Shown: in pieces, positions 1 to 7,687 of the stretch
How positions within the stretch are numbered: the stretch's first letter is position 1
Layout of the letters: each line of letters starts with the position of its first letter
Origin: Lachnospiraceae bacterium
GTDB lineage: Bacteria > Bacillota > Clostridia > Lachnospirales > Lachnospiraceae
Assembly: GCA_910575445.1 (NCBI GenBank)
Contig: CAJTFW010000003.1
Location: 310,001-374,000 of the forward strand
DNA: 64,000 bases
Direction of reading: 5' to 3'
Made by a program: the position numbers and the translations under genes
The notes under the pieces: model-generated
Seen by the model: only the letters and a program-made list of their open reading frames with translations
What the model was told of the DNA's origin: nothing
The model's database searches: none

Positions 1-447
1 AACATTATCTTACAAGAAGAATGTGCCAGCTGTAAGGAGATCTACTATAAGGCAAGAAAAGAGGATGGAAAGATCGGCGCTGCTACGGTGTACCGGACGA
101 TCAATCTGTTAGAAGAGATCGGGGCAATCAGCAGAAAAAATATGTATAGGATACCAGATACAGATGCAAATATAAAAGAAAACAAAGAAGCCCCAGATGA
201 TAAGAAAATATCTCAATGCCAGAAGCAAGAAGAGGAGGAAATTGTCTGTATCATTGAGATGGATGACCATACAGTTTGCCGTCTTTTGGCCGGGGAATGG
301 TATCTTGTTATGACAAAGGGACTTAAGGTCTGCGGTTATATCAAACAACAAAAGATTGTCAGTATTCGGATGGCTCCGCATAATTTAATTGAGAGAAATT
401 CTCAACAAGAGAAAAACGATAGAAAGCAACGTTCTGATACATTATAA
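1..447 (+). CDS. Fur-family transcriptional regulator, 5' end cut by window
   Basis: The reading frame is open from base 1, so the start lies outside the window. The visible part begins in the winged-helix DNA-binding domain: ATVYRTINLLEEIGAI is the typical recognition-helix segment of Fur/PerR/Zur proteins. The C-terminal half is unusual. I do not see the two CxxC structural zinc motifs or the HxH metal-sensing motif of classical Fur; instead there is an acidic and lysine-rich linker followed by a short beta-rich piece ending near MAPHNLIERN. It lies about 30 bases upstream of a membrane peptide, a DUF6110 protein and a metal P-type ATPase, so it probably regulates this metal-handling operon. 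Family assignment is firm, the metal sensed is unknown. Confidence 0.8.
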   Translation, partial: NIILQEECASCKEIYYKARKEDGKIGAATVYRTINLLEEIGAISRKNMYRIPDTDANIKENKEAPDDKKISQCQKQEEEEIVCIIEMDDHTVCRLLAGEWYLVMTKGLKVCGYIKQQKIVSIRMAPHNLIERNSQQEKNDRKQRSDTL

Positions 448-474
448 TGGAAAGCACATAAGGAGGACTGTTAC

Positions 475-555
475 ATGAAAAATCACAAATTTTGGGCGTG
501 GGCTGCAGTGATCTGCATGATCATAACATTCTACACTGGTTACAAACACAAATAA
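475..555 (+). CDS. 26-residue single-span membrane peptide (DUF6219-like)
   Basis: A short gene starts at ATG 475 behind a perfect AAGGAGGAC ribosome binding site at 460-468. It encodes 26 residues: MKNHKFWAWAAVICMII, then TFYTGYKHK. This is one hydrophobic span flanked by lysines. It sits between the Fur-family regulator and DUF6110/P-type ATPase genes with spacing of about 20 bases, so it is probably co-transcribed. I recall peptides of this kind beside the same genes in other Lachnospiraceae (DUF6219), but the label is from memory. A role as a small regulator or accessory of the ATPase is an inference. Confidence 0.7.
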   Translation: MKNHKFWAWAAVICMIITFYTGYKHK

Positions 556-576
556 CAGAAGGAGGAATTGTTTGCT

Positions 577-891
577 ATGATGGAGATGTTAGGAAAAATG
601 GATGTAAAAAAGACGGGGATCTTTGCTGCCGGGGTGCTGTTTGGTACAGCGGGTATTAAAATATTATCCAGTAAAGATGCAAAGAAGGCATATGTTTCCT
701 GCACAGCGGCCGTACTCAGGGCTAAGGAGTGTGTTATGAAGACTGTCGGAGTAATCCAGGAAAATGCAGAGGATATCTATGCAGAAGCCATGGAACTCAA
801 TGAGAAAAGGGCAGAAGCAGAAGTGGAATTTGAGGATGATTTCTGTGAAACCGATGGTAGTCTTGACGAAACACCAGCACTAGAATCATGA
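577..891 (+). CDS. DUF6110 family protein
   Basis: About 104 residues. A TTG at 568 lies only two bases after GGAGG (561-565), so the ATG at 577 (11 bases after) is the likelier start. The N-terminal part (MEMLGKMDVKKTGIFAAGVLFGTAGIKIL) is a hydrophobic glycine/alanine segment followed by SSKDAKKAYV and a helical region, then a strongly acidic tail. This matches the DUF6110 family, which is found beside metal P-type ATPases. The stop overlaps the ATPase start by four bases (ATGA), pointing to translational coupling. Function unknown; the hydrophobic segment suggests membrane association near the transporter. Confidence 0.75.
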   Translation: MMEMLGKMDVKKTGIFAAGVLFGTAGIKILSSKDAKKAYVSCTAAVLRAKECVMKTVGVIQENAEDIYAEAMELNEKRAEAEVEFEDDFCETDGSLDETPALES

Positions 892-2969
892 AATTCAAGA
901 TCTTACATGAAATAAAAGGGCGGATACGGATCCATATATTCTGTGGGCGGATGTCTTGTAAAGAAGCGGATATCCTTCAGTATGGGCTATCGTGCCAGCC
1001 TTCTGTTACTATGGTGAAGATCTATGAGAGAAGTCAGGATGCGGTCATTTGCTATACAGGAGAAAGAGAAGCCATTATAAAGTGTCTGCAGAGATTTTCT
1101 GGTGAAAAGGTATCGGTACCAGATTATATATGGCAAAATTCCGGGCGGGAGGCAAACCGTTATTATCAGGATAAGATTGTTTGGAAGATGGTGCTGCGCA
1201 TGGCGGAAAAGCTGTTCCTTCCTATGCCTGTCAGATGTATGGCTGCCTGCTGCCGCTCGAGCAGGTTTATCTGGAAAGGCGCTCATACCCTGTGCAGGGG
1301 AAGATTAGGGGTCTCGGTTCTGGACGGAACTGCTATCACCGTATCTCTTTTGCGCCGGGATATGAAAACCGCAGGCTCGGTTATGTTTCTTCTTGGAATT
1401 GGAGAGATTCTAGAAGAATGGACCCATAAGAAATCCGTTGACGATCTGGCAAGAAGCATGTCTTTAAATGTCAGCAAAGTATGGTGCCTTGAAAACGGCA
1501 GGGAAGTCTTAAAGGATACAAAACAGGTTGAGAAAGGAGACCAGGTGGTGCTTCGCATGGGAAATGTGATCCCCTTTGACGGAGTGGTGACAGAAGGAAG
1601 CGGAGCAGTCAACCAGTCTTCTATCACAGGCGAATCCCTACCAGTAGCCAGAGAAACCGGTGGTTATGTCTATGCGGGAACGGTACTGGAGGAAGGACAG
1701 CTTACGGTCTGTGTAAAAGAAACTTCTGGTTCTAACAAATATGAAATGATTGTTCGAATGATCGAGGAATCAGAAAAGCTGAAATCAAACGCAGAGGGAA
1801 AGGCCGCCAAGCTGGCTGACCGGTTGGTACCTTATACCCTCCTTGGAACAGCCCTTGTGTATCTTCTGACTAGAAACGTATCAAAGGCACTGTCTGTTTT
1901 AATGGTGGATTTTTCCTGCGCTTTAAAACTGGCTATGCCAGTTTCTGTCCTGTCGGCTATCCGGGAAGCAGGAACCTACCAAATTATTGTAAAGGGTGGG
2001 ACATTTCTGGAGAAAGTTTCTGAGGCGGATACCATTATCTTTGATAAGACAGGAACGCTGACAAAGGCTAGACCAACGGTTGTGGAAGTGGTGCCCTTTG
2101 GGACGGAAAACCCTGATGAATTGCTGCGCATTGCGGCATGTCTAGAAGAACATTTTCCCCATTCCATGGCAAGGGCGATGGTCCATGCGGCCAATGAAAA
2201 AGGTCTTACCCATGAAGAGACCCACTCCAGGGTGGAATATATTGTGGCTCATGGGATATCCTCTATGATCGATGAAAGAAAGGTGGTCATTGGAAGCTAT
2301 CATTTTATATTTGAGGATGAGGGATGCCACGTACCAAAGGAAATGAAAGGACGATTTGAACAGCTTCCAAAAGAGTATTCCCATCTGTATCTGGCGATAG
2401 AGAAACGGCTGGCAGCAGTGATCTGTATTGAAGATCCACTGCGGGAAGAAGCTGCCACGGTGATGACGATGTTAAGAAAAGTTGGTTTTGATAAGATTGT
2501 CATGATGACCGGGGACAGTGAACGAATTGCTGGATCGATTGCCTCAAAAGTAGGCGTGGATGAATATTACTCGGAAGTGCTGCCAGAAGAGAAGGCTGAT
2601 TATGTGAAAAAACAACGGACAGCCGGCAGAAAAGTAGTTATGGTAGGAGATGGGATCAACGACTCTTTGGCTCTTTCAGCGGCAGATGTGGGTATTGCCA
2701 TCAATGACGGGGCACAGATCGCCAAGGAGATTGCCGATATTACAATTGAGGCAGACGATCTGTCTGGACTTGTGACCTTGCGGGCTATCAGTTGCGGACT
2801 GATGGAAAGGATACGAAGGAACTATATTCAAATCGTGGGGATTAATTCCGGGTTGATCCTGCTTGGAATTGCAGGAATGATACAACCCACAACATCGGCC
2901 ATGCTACATAATGTTTCTACTCTGATAATAGGGGTAAACAACATGAAAGAACTGGTGGATCGAACATAA
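888..2969 (+). CDS. heavy-metal translocating P-type ATPase (P1B-like)
   Basis: A 693-residue cation-pumping ATPase of the inner membrane. Seen in order: an N-terminal HMA-like domain (GRIRIHIFCGRMSCKEADIL) without the CxxC metal site, the actuator loop SSITGESLPV, the phosphorylation motif FDKTGTLTK (Asp near residue 386), MMTGDSERIA and the hinge MVGDGINDSLALSAADVGIA. The membrane metal site that is CPC or SPC in classical P1B pumps reads DFSCALKLAMP (Cys near residue 344), so the proline after Cys is replaced by Ala. That motif is seen in a less studied P1B branch thought to move Mn or Fe, so copper is unlikely. It is the last gene of the Fur/peptide/DUF6110 operon and is followed by a strong terminator. 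Substrate is an inference. Confidence 0.88.
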   Translation: MKFKILHEIKGRIRIHIFCGRMSCKEADILQYGLSCQPSVTMVKIYERSQDAVICYTGEREAIIKCLQRFSGEKVSVPDYIWQNSGREANRYYQDKIVWKMVLRMAEKLFLPMPVRCMAACCRSSRFIWKGAHTLCRGRLGVSVLDGTAITVSLLRRDMKTAGSVMFLLGIGEILEEWTHKKSVDDLARSMSLNVSKVWCLENGREVLKDTKQVEKGDQVVLRMGNVIPFDGVVTEGSGAVNQSSITGESLPVARETGGYVYAGTVLEEGQLTVCVKETSGSNKYEMIVRMIEESEKLKSNAEGKAAKLADRLVPYTLLGTALVYLLTRNVSKALSVLMVDFSCALKLAMPVSVLSAIREAGTYQIIVKGGTFLEKVSEADTIIFDKTGTLTKARPTVVEVVPFGTENPDELLRIAACLEEHFPHSMARAMVHAANEKGLTHEETHSRVEYIVAHGISSMIDERKVVIGSYHFIFEDEGCHVPKEMKGRFEQLPKEYSHLYLAIEKRLAAVICIEDPLREEAATVMTMLRKVGFDKIVMMTGDSERIAGSIASKVGVDEYYSEVLPEEKADYVKKQRTAGRKVVMVGDGINDSLALSAADVGIAINDGAQIAKEIADITIEADDLSGLVTLRAISCGLMERIRRNYIQIVGINSGLILLGIAGMIQPTTSAMLHNVSTLIIGVNNMKELVDRT

Positions 2970-2973
2970 CTAT

Positions 2974-3027
2974 AAAAAAGGGAGCAGTCTGGAAATTTTA
3001 TATAAATGACAGCTCCCTTTTTCTTTT
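2974..3027. terminator. bidirectional Rho-independent terminator
   Basis: Arms AAAAAAGGGAGC and GCTCCCTTTTTCTTTT enclose an AT-rich loop. A T-run follows on each strand, so it ends both the ATPase operon (plus) and the acid-sugar operon (minus), whose last stop codon overlaps it at 3026-3028. Confidence 0.85.
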
Positions 3028-3625
3028 AACATATATTACATTTTTCCTGTCTTAGATACCATGCCAGTCTGGCAGTTTCTTCTAATTCTTCCAATCCATA
3101 ATATGCATCTAGAAGTGTAGCTCCTGGGACAACAGGACCATGTTGCTTTAATAGATACGCATCGCTGCAAAATACCCTTTTTTCCATATGTTCAAACAGT
3201 GCTTTAGAGCCAGGTGGTGCATAGGGAATCATCCCAACAGTTCCCACCTTCATCTTTAAATATGGAGTGTAGTTGGGTATTACATCTTCCTCTTTTTCAT
3301 GAGAAAGGCAGGACCACAAAGTAGCATGGAAGCTATGGGTATGTAAGACTGCATGGATATCTGGTCTTTTCTGATAGAGAATTGCATGAAGAGGAAATTC
3401 TTTACTTGGTTTTTGCTCGGTCTTTTTTAGACCATCTATCGTTACAGCAGCAAACTGTTCTGGCGTCAATGTCTCAAAGCTGGTACCACTTCCAGAGATA
3501 TAGATGATATCTGCAATCCGAAAGCTGATATTTGCCGTAGAACCACTGACTTTTCCACGTGCATACAGAGAATGGGCAATCTTAATCGCTGTCTGTAATT
3601 GTTCTTCTAATGATATATGACTCAT
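3026..3625 (-). CDS. class II aldolase/adducin family decarboxylase (OtnC-like)
   Basis: 199 residues with the class II aldolase fold: SGTSFETLTPEQFAAV, then the zinc-binding motif AVLHTHSFHATLWS and a third histidine in LLKQHGPVVPG. In acid-sugar pathways this family (OtnC/YgbL) decarboxylates 3-oxo-tetronate 4-phosphate to dihydroxyacetone phosphate; other members are fuculose- or ribulose-phosphate aldolases. The direct partner here is the upstream acid-sugar kinase, whose stop overlaps this start (ATGA), which supports the OtnC role. It is the last gene of the operon. The true substrate cannot be read from sequence alone. Confidence 0.8.
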   Translation of the reverse strand: MSHISLEEQLQTAIKIAHSLYARGKVSGSTANISFRIADIIYISGSGTSFETLTPEQFAAVTIDGLKKTEQKPSKEFPLHAILYQKRPDIHAVLHTHSFHATLWSCLSHEKEEDVIPNYTPYLKMKVGTVGMIPYAPPGSKALFEHMEKRVFCSDAYLLKQHGPVVPGATLLDAYYGLEELEETARLAWYLRQEKCNIC

Positions 3626-4890
3626 CTTTTTACCTCCAGTTCTGTTATCGCACGTTCAAAAAAATCTTCCTGCCCGAAATTTCCAGATTTTAAGACCAGA
3701 CGAAGATGTGGATTTGTAATGGGAATCATCACCGGCACACCAGGTGCAATGCTTTTTCCAATCCAAAAGCCCTGCTCTTGAAGCCCTTTGATAACCGCAC
3801 CTGAAGTCTCCCCTCCGGCAACAATAATTTTCTGAAATCCATCTAAGACTGCCTGAATGGCTAATGCTTTCATCAGGGCTTCTAAAGCCTCTGCGACCGT
3901 CTCTCTTCCCATAGCCTGTGCTTTTTTTACCATTTCCGGTCTGTCGGAGCTATAGACTAAGACATTACCATCTGGATAATGCCTGATAAATTGAAAGATT
4001 TGCTCGGCGCTCTCTTGCTCTTGCAGTACCTTTTGTACGTTAATTTTATAACAAGGATATCCTTTTTCTTGATAATCTGCAATTTGTCCAAGAGTTGCCA
4101 AAGAACAGCTTCCAGAGAGCAAAAGTGCGCGGCCTTCTGTACGTTCTTCGATTGGTTCTATAGAAGCTACAGGTACTTGCTTTCGATACTGTTTCCCAAG
4201 ATGTTCTGCCAGGCCAGAGCCTCCGGTATAGAAGATAAGGTCCTGAAAAATCTCTGCAATTTTTTCTCCGTCTTCCTCTCTCTCATAGTCGGGAATCAGA
4301 TAACAGTGGCCATCGCGCTGACAGTAGGAGTTGGCAACCGATAGAACAGAAGCATATTCAGAAGCTCCAATTGCGATTCCCTGATAACGGCTTTGCATTC
4401 CAATCAAGCTGGAAAGCCTTGACTCCCTCATCGGTGTCAACGGGTGGTCTTTCATTGAACTGTCTTCTAGAAGAACTCCATTGACATAGAGTTTTCCATC
4501 TTTTACGGTTCGTCCATTGACTGGAAGAGCGGGGCAAAGAATGGTATATGGAATCTGAAATCTTTCCATTACAGCGTCTGCAACGGGACCAATATTTCCT
4601 TCTTCTGTAGAATCAAAGGTAGAGCAATATTTAAAATATAGTTTTTGTGCGCCTAGTTCTTTTAAGAGAGAAAAAGCAGCCAGAGAATCCTTTACCGCCT
4701 GTTTCTTTGGAGCCGTACGGGATTTTAGGGCAATCACCACCGCATCAGCACTAAAAGAAGGAAGCGCTGTCTGTTCTGGAATTCCATTTAACAGGATAGT
4801 ACGCAGTCCAGATTTGACAAAAAAAGATGCAATATCACTGGCGCCGGTAAAATCATCCGCCACACAGCCTATATAAATACTACATATCAT
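3622..4890 (-). CDS. four-carbon acid sugar kinase (OtnK/DtnK-like)
   Basis: 422 residues. The start GCVADDFTGASDIASFFVKSGLRT is the signature of the four-carbon acid sugar kinase N-terminal domain (YgbK/OtnK family). The C-terminal nucleotide-binding domain has IIVAGGETSGAVIKGL and SIAPGVPVMIP. The family phosphorylates 3-oxo-tetronate, D-threonate or L-erythronate at O4 using ATP in the cytoplasm. It overlaps both neighbours by four bases (ATGA), so kinase and decarboxylase are tightly coupled with the TRAP binding protein. Unusually, no dehydrogenase of the LtnD/DtnD type is present in the operon; an aminotransferase is found instead (see findings). Confidence 0.85.
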   Translation of the reverse strand: MICSIYIGCVADDFTGASDIASFFVKSGLRTILLNGIPEQTALPSFSADAVVIALKSRTAPKKQAVKDSLAAFSLLKELGAQKLYFKYCSTFDSTEEGNIGPVADAVMERFQIPYTILCPALPVNGRTVKDGKLYVNGVLLEDSSMKDHPLTPMRESRLSSLIGMQSRYQGIAIGASEYASVLSVANSYCQRDGHCYLIPDYEREEDGEKIAEIFQDLIFYTGGSGLAEHLGKQYRKQVPVASIEPIEERTEGRALLLSGSCSLATLGQIADYQEKGYPCYKINVQKVLQEQESAEQIFQFIRHYPDGNVLVYSSDRPEMVKKAQAMGRETVAEALEALMKALAIQAVLDGFQKIIVAGGETSGAVIKGLQEQGFWIGKSIAPGVPVMIPITNPHLRLVLKSGNFGQEDFFERAITELEVKR

Positions 4891-5888
4891 AATTCACTCC
4901 TTGCTTGTTCCACTAATTCAATAATCGGCTGACAGGAAGGGTATTCCTCATACATAGTCTTCGTCGCTTCTTTGAATTCTGCTAAGTCCGGGCGACAAAT
5001 GGTTACTCCTTTTTCTTCTATTTTGTCCATTGTCTGTTGCTCTAACTCTGCAATCATACTGCGACTTTCTAATTTAATCTCCTCTGCTGCCTCTTTGATA
5101 GCCTGTTTTAGTTCTTCCGGGTAGGACTGATAGGTTGCTTCATTAAAATAAAAGGATCCTTCATATGGAACATGGTCTGTAATCACACAGTAGGGCGCAA
5201 CATCATAAAAATTCAAACTTAAAGTCAGCGCAATATCATTTTCCTGTCCTTGTACAACCCCCGTCTGAATTGAAGTATAGACCTCACTAAGCGACATAGG
5301 AATCGGCGCAGCACCAAGGCACTCCCAGATTCTTACATAGCCTGGAATATTGGGAACCCGAACCTTAAGTCCTTTTAAATCAGACAGCGAATTAACAGGA
5401 ACCGTAGAAGAAAGTTCCCGGTTCATCCCGTCGATAATCGATACCAGACGATAGCCAGATTCTTCTGCAATCAAATCGGAAACCTCATCAAAATGCTTAT
5501 CCCAGAAGAGATACTGATGCTCCTTACTGTCGTATAAAAAGGGCAGACACCAGGCATTAAACATATCGTTGACCGCACTTAGAGAGCTGACGCCATCCAT
5601 TACCACGTCGATGTTTCCCATCTCAAGCCCCTCTAAGGCATCAACAAGCCCTCCAAGCTGCCCAGAGGCAAAGACTTCGCCAGTCACTTTTCCATCAGTT
5701 TTCTCAGAGACTAAGTCGAGAAATCTCTGTGACAGCTGTGTCATGTAGTAATCCTCGCTTTCTGTTGTGGCAAGCTTCCAGTGATAAGAATAGTCTTCAC
5801 TCACAGAGCTCTCTGTCTTAGAACATCCAGCAATAGAAGATACTACTAAAATAATTGTCAACAAAATTGTACATTGTTTTTTCTTCAT
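4887..5888 (-). CDS. TRAP transporter substrate-binding lipoprotein (DctP family)
   Basis: 333 residues from the ATG at 5888. A GTG at 5897 overlaps the AAGG ribosome binding site, so it is not a likely start. The N-terminus is a lipoprotein signal peptide with lipobox SIAGC (Cys 22). The mature part follows the DctP pattern: TGKVTGEVFASGQLGG, then RELSSTVPVNSLSDLKGLKVRV with the substrate-carboxylate arginine region, and QGQENDIALTLS. It binds an organic acid outside the cell and hands it to DctQM encoded just upstream. Genetic linkage to an acid-sugar kinase makes a sugar acid or hydroxy amino acid the likely ligand. Confidence 0.88.
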   Translation of the reverse strand: MKKKQCTILLTIILVVSSIAGCSKTESSVSEDYSYHWKLATTESEDYYMTQLSQRFLDLVSEKTDGKVTGEVFASGQLGGLVDALEGLEMGNIDVVMDGVSSLSAVNDMFNAWCLPFLYDSKEHQYLFWDKHFDEVSDLIAEESGYRLVSIIDGMNRELSSTVPVNSLSDLKGLKVRVPNIPGYVRIWECLGAAPIPMSLSEVYTSIQTGVVQGQENDIALTLSLNFYDVAPYCVITDHVPYEGSFYFNEATYQSYPEELKQAIKEAAEEIKLESRSMIAELEQQTMDKIEEKGVTICRPDLAEFKEATKTMYEEYPSCQPIIELVEQARSEL

Positions 5889-5916
5889 AATCTTCACCTT
5901 TTTGAGCCTTTCTAAC

Positions 5917-7206
5917 TTACATACCTAAAACACCTGGAAGCCAAAGCGAAAGTGGCTCCACATAGGTGATAACAAAAAGTGCCAAAAATCCAGCGATTAA
6001 AAATGGAAGAGATGCTCTTACTTCTTCTTCAAAAGGAATCTCTGCAATCGCCGCAGCAATATACTGATTTTCTCCAACGGGAGGTGTTGTCAGTCCAAGT
6101 GCTAGATTGACCACCATAATAATGCCAAAGTACACAGGGTCAATACCAAGTGATGTAGCAATCGGCAATAATATTGGTGTAACAATCAAAATCCCGGCTA
6201 CAGATTCAATAAACATTCCAATAAAGATAAAAATCAGATTGGCAATTAATAAAAAGATATATTTGTTGGTAGATACTGAACCGATGACTTCTCCTAGCAG
6301 ACTAGAAACACCAGCACTTGTCAAAAGCCAGCTAAAAGCACCAGAAGCGCCGACCACAATCATCACCAGCACTGTGTTCACAATCGCACCGCCCATAATC
6401 TCTCCGATATTTTTTAGATTGATTTCCTTATACCAGAAAGCACCGGCCAAAAATCCATAGGTTGCTGCCACAGCACCAGCTTCCGTTGGGGTAAAAATGC
6501 CACCATAGATGCCACCTAAGATAATAAGTGGGACAAACAGAGCAGGAATCGCATCTAACAGACTGCTGATAAACTCTTGAAAAGTAAATGTGGACATCTG
6601 TACAATCCCACGCTTTTTGGCCTGAAATCCAATCGTTATCATCAGAAACAGAGCCAGTACAATCCCAGGTACAATTCCAGCTATAAAAAGCTTTCCAATC
6701 GAAGTAGAAGAACATACGCCATACATAATCATCGTAATGCTTGGAGGAATAATCACTCCCAAAGCACCGGCTACTGCCTGAATACCAGCTACAAAATCTG
6801 CTGGATACCCACGTTTTTTCATCTCTGGTATCAGCGTGGAGCCAATTGCTGCTGTGGTTGCTGCTGCCGAACCGGAAAGTGCGCCAAAAAAAGCAGAAGC
6901 AACAACAATAACATGAGCCAGGCCACCAGATAACCAGCCAACTAAGCAGTCTGCCAGTCGCACAATCCGCTTGGACATACCACCGATTTCCATTAGCTTG
7001 CCAGCCAGCATAAAGAACGGAATTGCCATCAGCGTAAAAGAATCCACTGAAGCATACGTTCTCTGTGCCAATGTAGCAATCTTCATCCCATCCATCAGCA
7101 TAACAAGCACCGTAGGAAGTCCAATGGATACTACTAAAGGCACATTAAAAAACAACAGAAGAAGCAGAAGAGAGAATAAGATAAGTGTAATGGTTAATGA
7201 TGACAA
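5917..7206 (-). CDS. TRAP transporter large permease (DctM family)
   Basis: 429 residues of almost continuous hydrophobic spans, about twelve. Typical DctM pieces are GLPTVLVMLMDGM, FFGALSGSAAATTAAIGSTLIPEM, VIIPPSITMIMYG and the C-terminal LGLTTPPVGENQY. It starts with TTG at 7206, nine bases after GGAGG, and overlaps the end of dctQ by 13 bases. It is the ion-coupled translocation subunit that works with the small DctQ subunit and the DctP binding protein. Confidence 0.9.
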   Translation of the reverse strand: MSSLTITLILFSLLLLLLFFNVPLVVSIGLPTVLVMLMDGMKIATLAQRTYASVDSFTLMAIPFFMLAGKLMEIGGMSKRIVRLADCLVGWLSGGLAHVIVVASAFFGALSGSAAATTAAIGSTLIPEMKKRGYPADFVAGIQAVAGALGVIIPPSITMIMYGVCSSTSIGKLFIAGIVPGIVLALFLMITIGFQAKKRGIVQMSTFTFQEFISSLLDAIPALFVPLIILGGIYGGIFTPTEAGAVAATYGFLAGAFWYKEINLKNIGEIMGGAIVNTVLVMIVVGASGAFSWLLTSAGVSSLLGEVIGSVSTNKYIFLLIANLIFIFIGMFIESVAGILIVTPILLPIATSLGIDPVYFGIIMVVNLALGLTTPPVGENQYIAAAIAEIPFEEEVRASLPFLIAGFLALFVITYVEPLSLWLPGVLGM

Positions 7207-7667
7207 TCTTTTTCACCTCCTTTTAGCAGTTTTTGAATTTCTTTTACTGCAAAGATACAACAGGAAATGCCACAATAGATAAGGGAGACAAGTGTGATGG
7301 CATAAGGAACTTTTGTAATGGGATAAGTCTGAGATTTCTCTAACGTCATTTTCATATAAGCGCAGGCAGAGATTCCCATCAGGCCAAAATATGCAATCGT
7401 AAATATCATCGCACAGATTCCACTTATCTTTTGACCTTGTTCTTTTAGAAGCTTTTTTACAAAATAGTCAACGGTAATCAGTCCGCCGTTTTTAAAAGCA
7501 TAACTGGCACCGGCAAAGGTTGCCCAGACTAACAGCCATCTGGCAACTTCTTCCGTCCAGGAGAGCGGATGCCCCATCAAGCGAAAGACAATCTGGATTA
7601 AAATAACTGTAGCCATTGCAATAAGAACAAGCGAAGACAGGACTAAGTCTAAATGAAATCTTTTCAT
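7194..7667 (-). CDS. TRAP transporter small permease (DctQ family)
   Basis: 157 residues with four predicted membrane spans. The motif SWTEEVARWLLVWATFAGASYAFK is characteristic of DctQ. It lies 20 bases downstream of the aminotransferase gene and overlaps dctM. It forms the membrane complex with DctM. Start ATG 7667 follows AGGAGAG. Confidence 0.9.
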   Translation of the reverse strand: MKRFHLDLVLSSLVLIAMATVILIQIVFRLMGHPLSWTEEVARWLLVWATFAGASYAFKNGGLITVDYFVKKLLKEQGQKISGICAMIFTIAYFGLMGISACAYMKMTLEKSQTYPITKVPYAITLVSLIYCGISCCIFAVKEIQKLLKGGEKDCHH

Positions 7668-7687
7668 AGTTGGCTCTCCTTTTTTAT

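Noticed and set aside
6107-6460. Open frames antisense to the TRAP permease
   Set aside because: Low-complexity shadows of membrane-span codons on the other strand.
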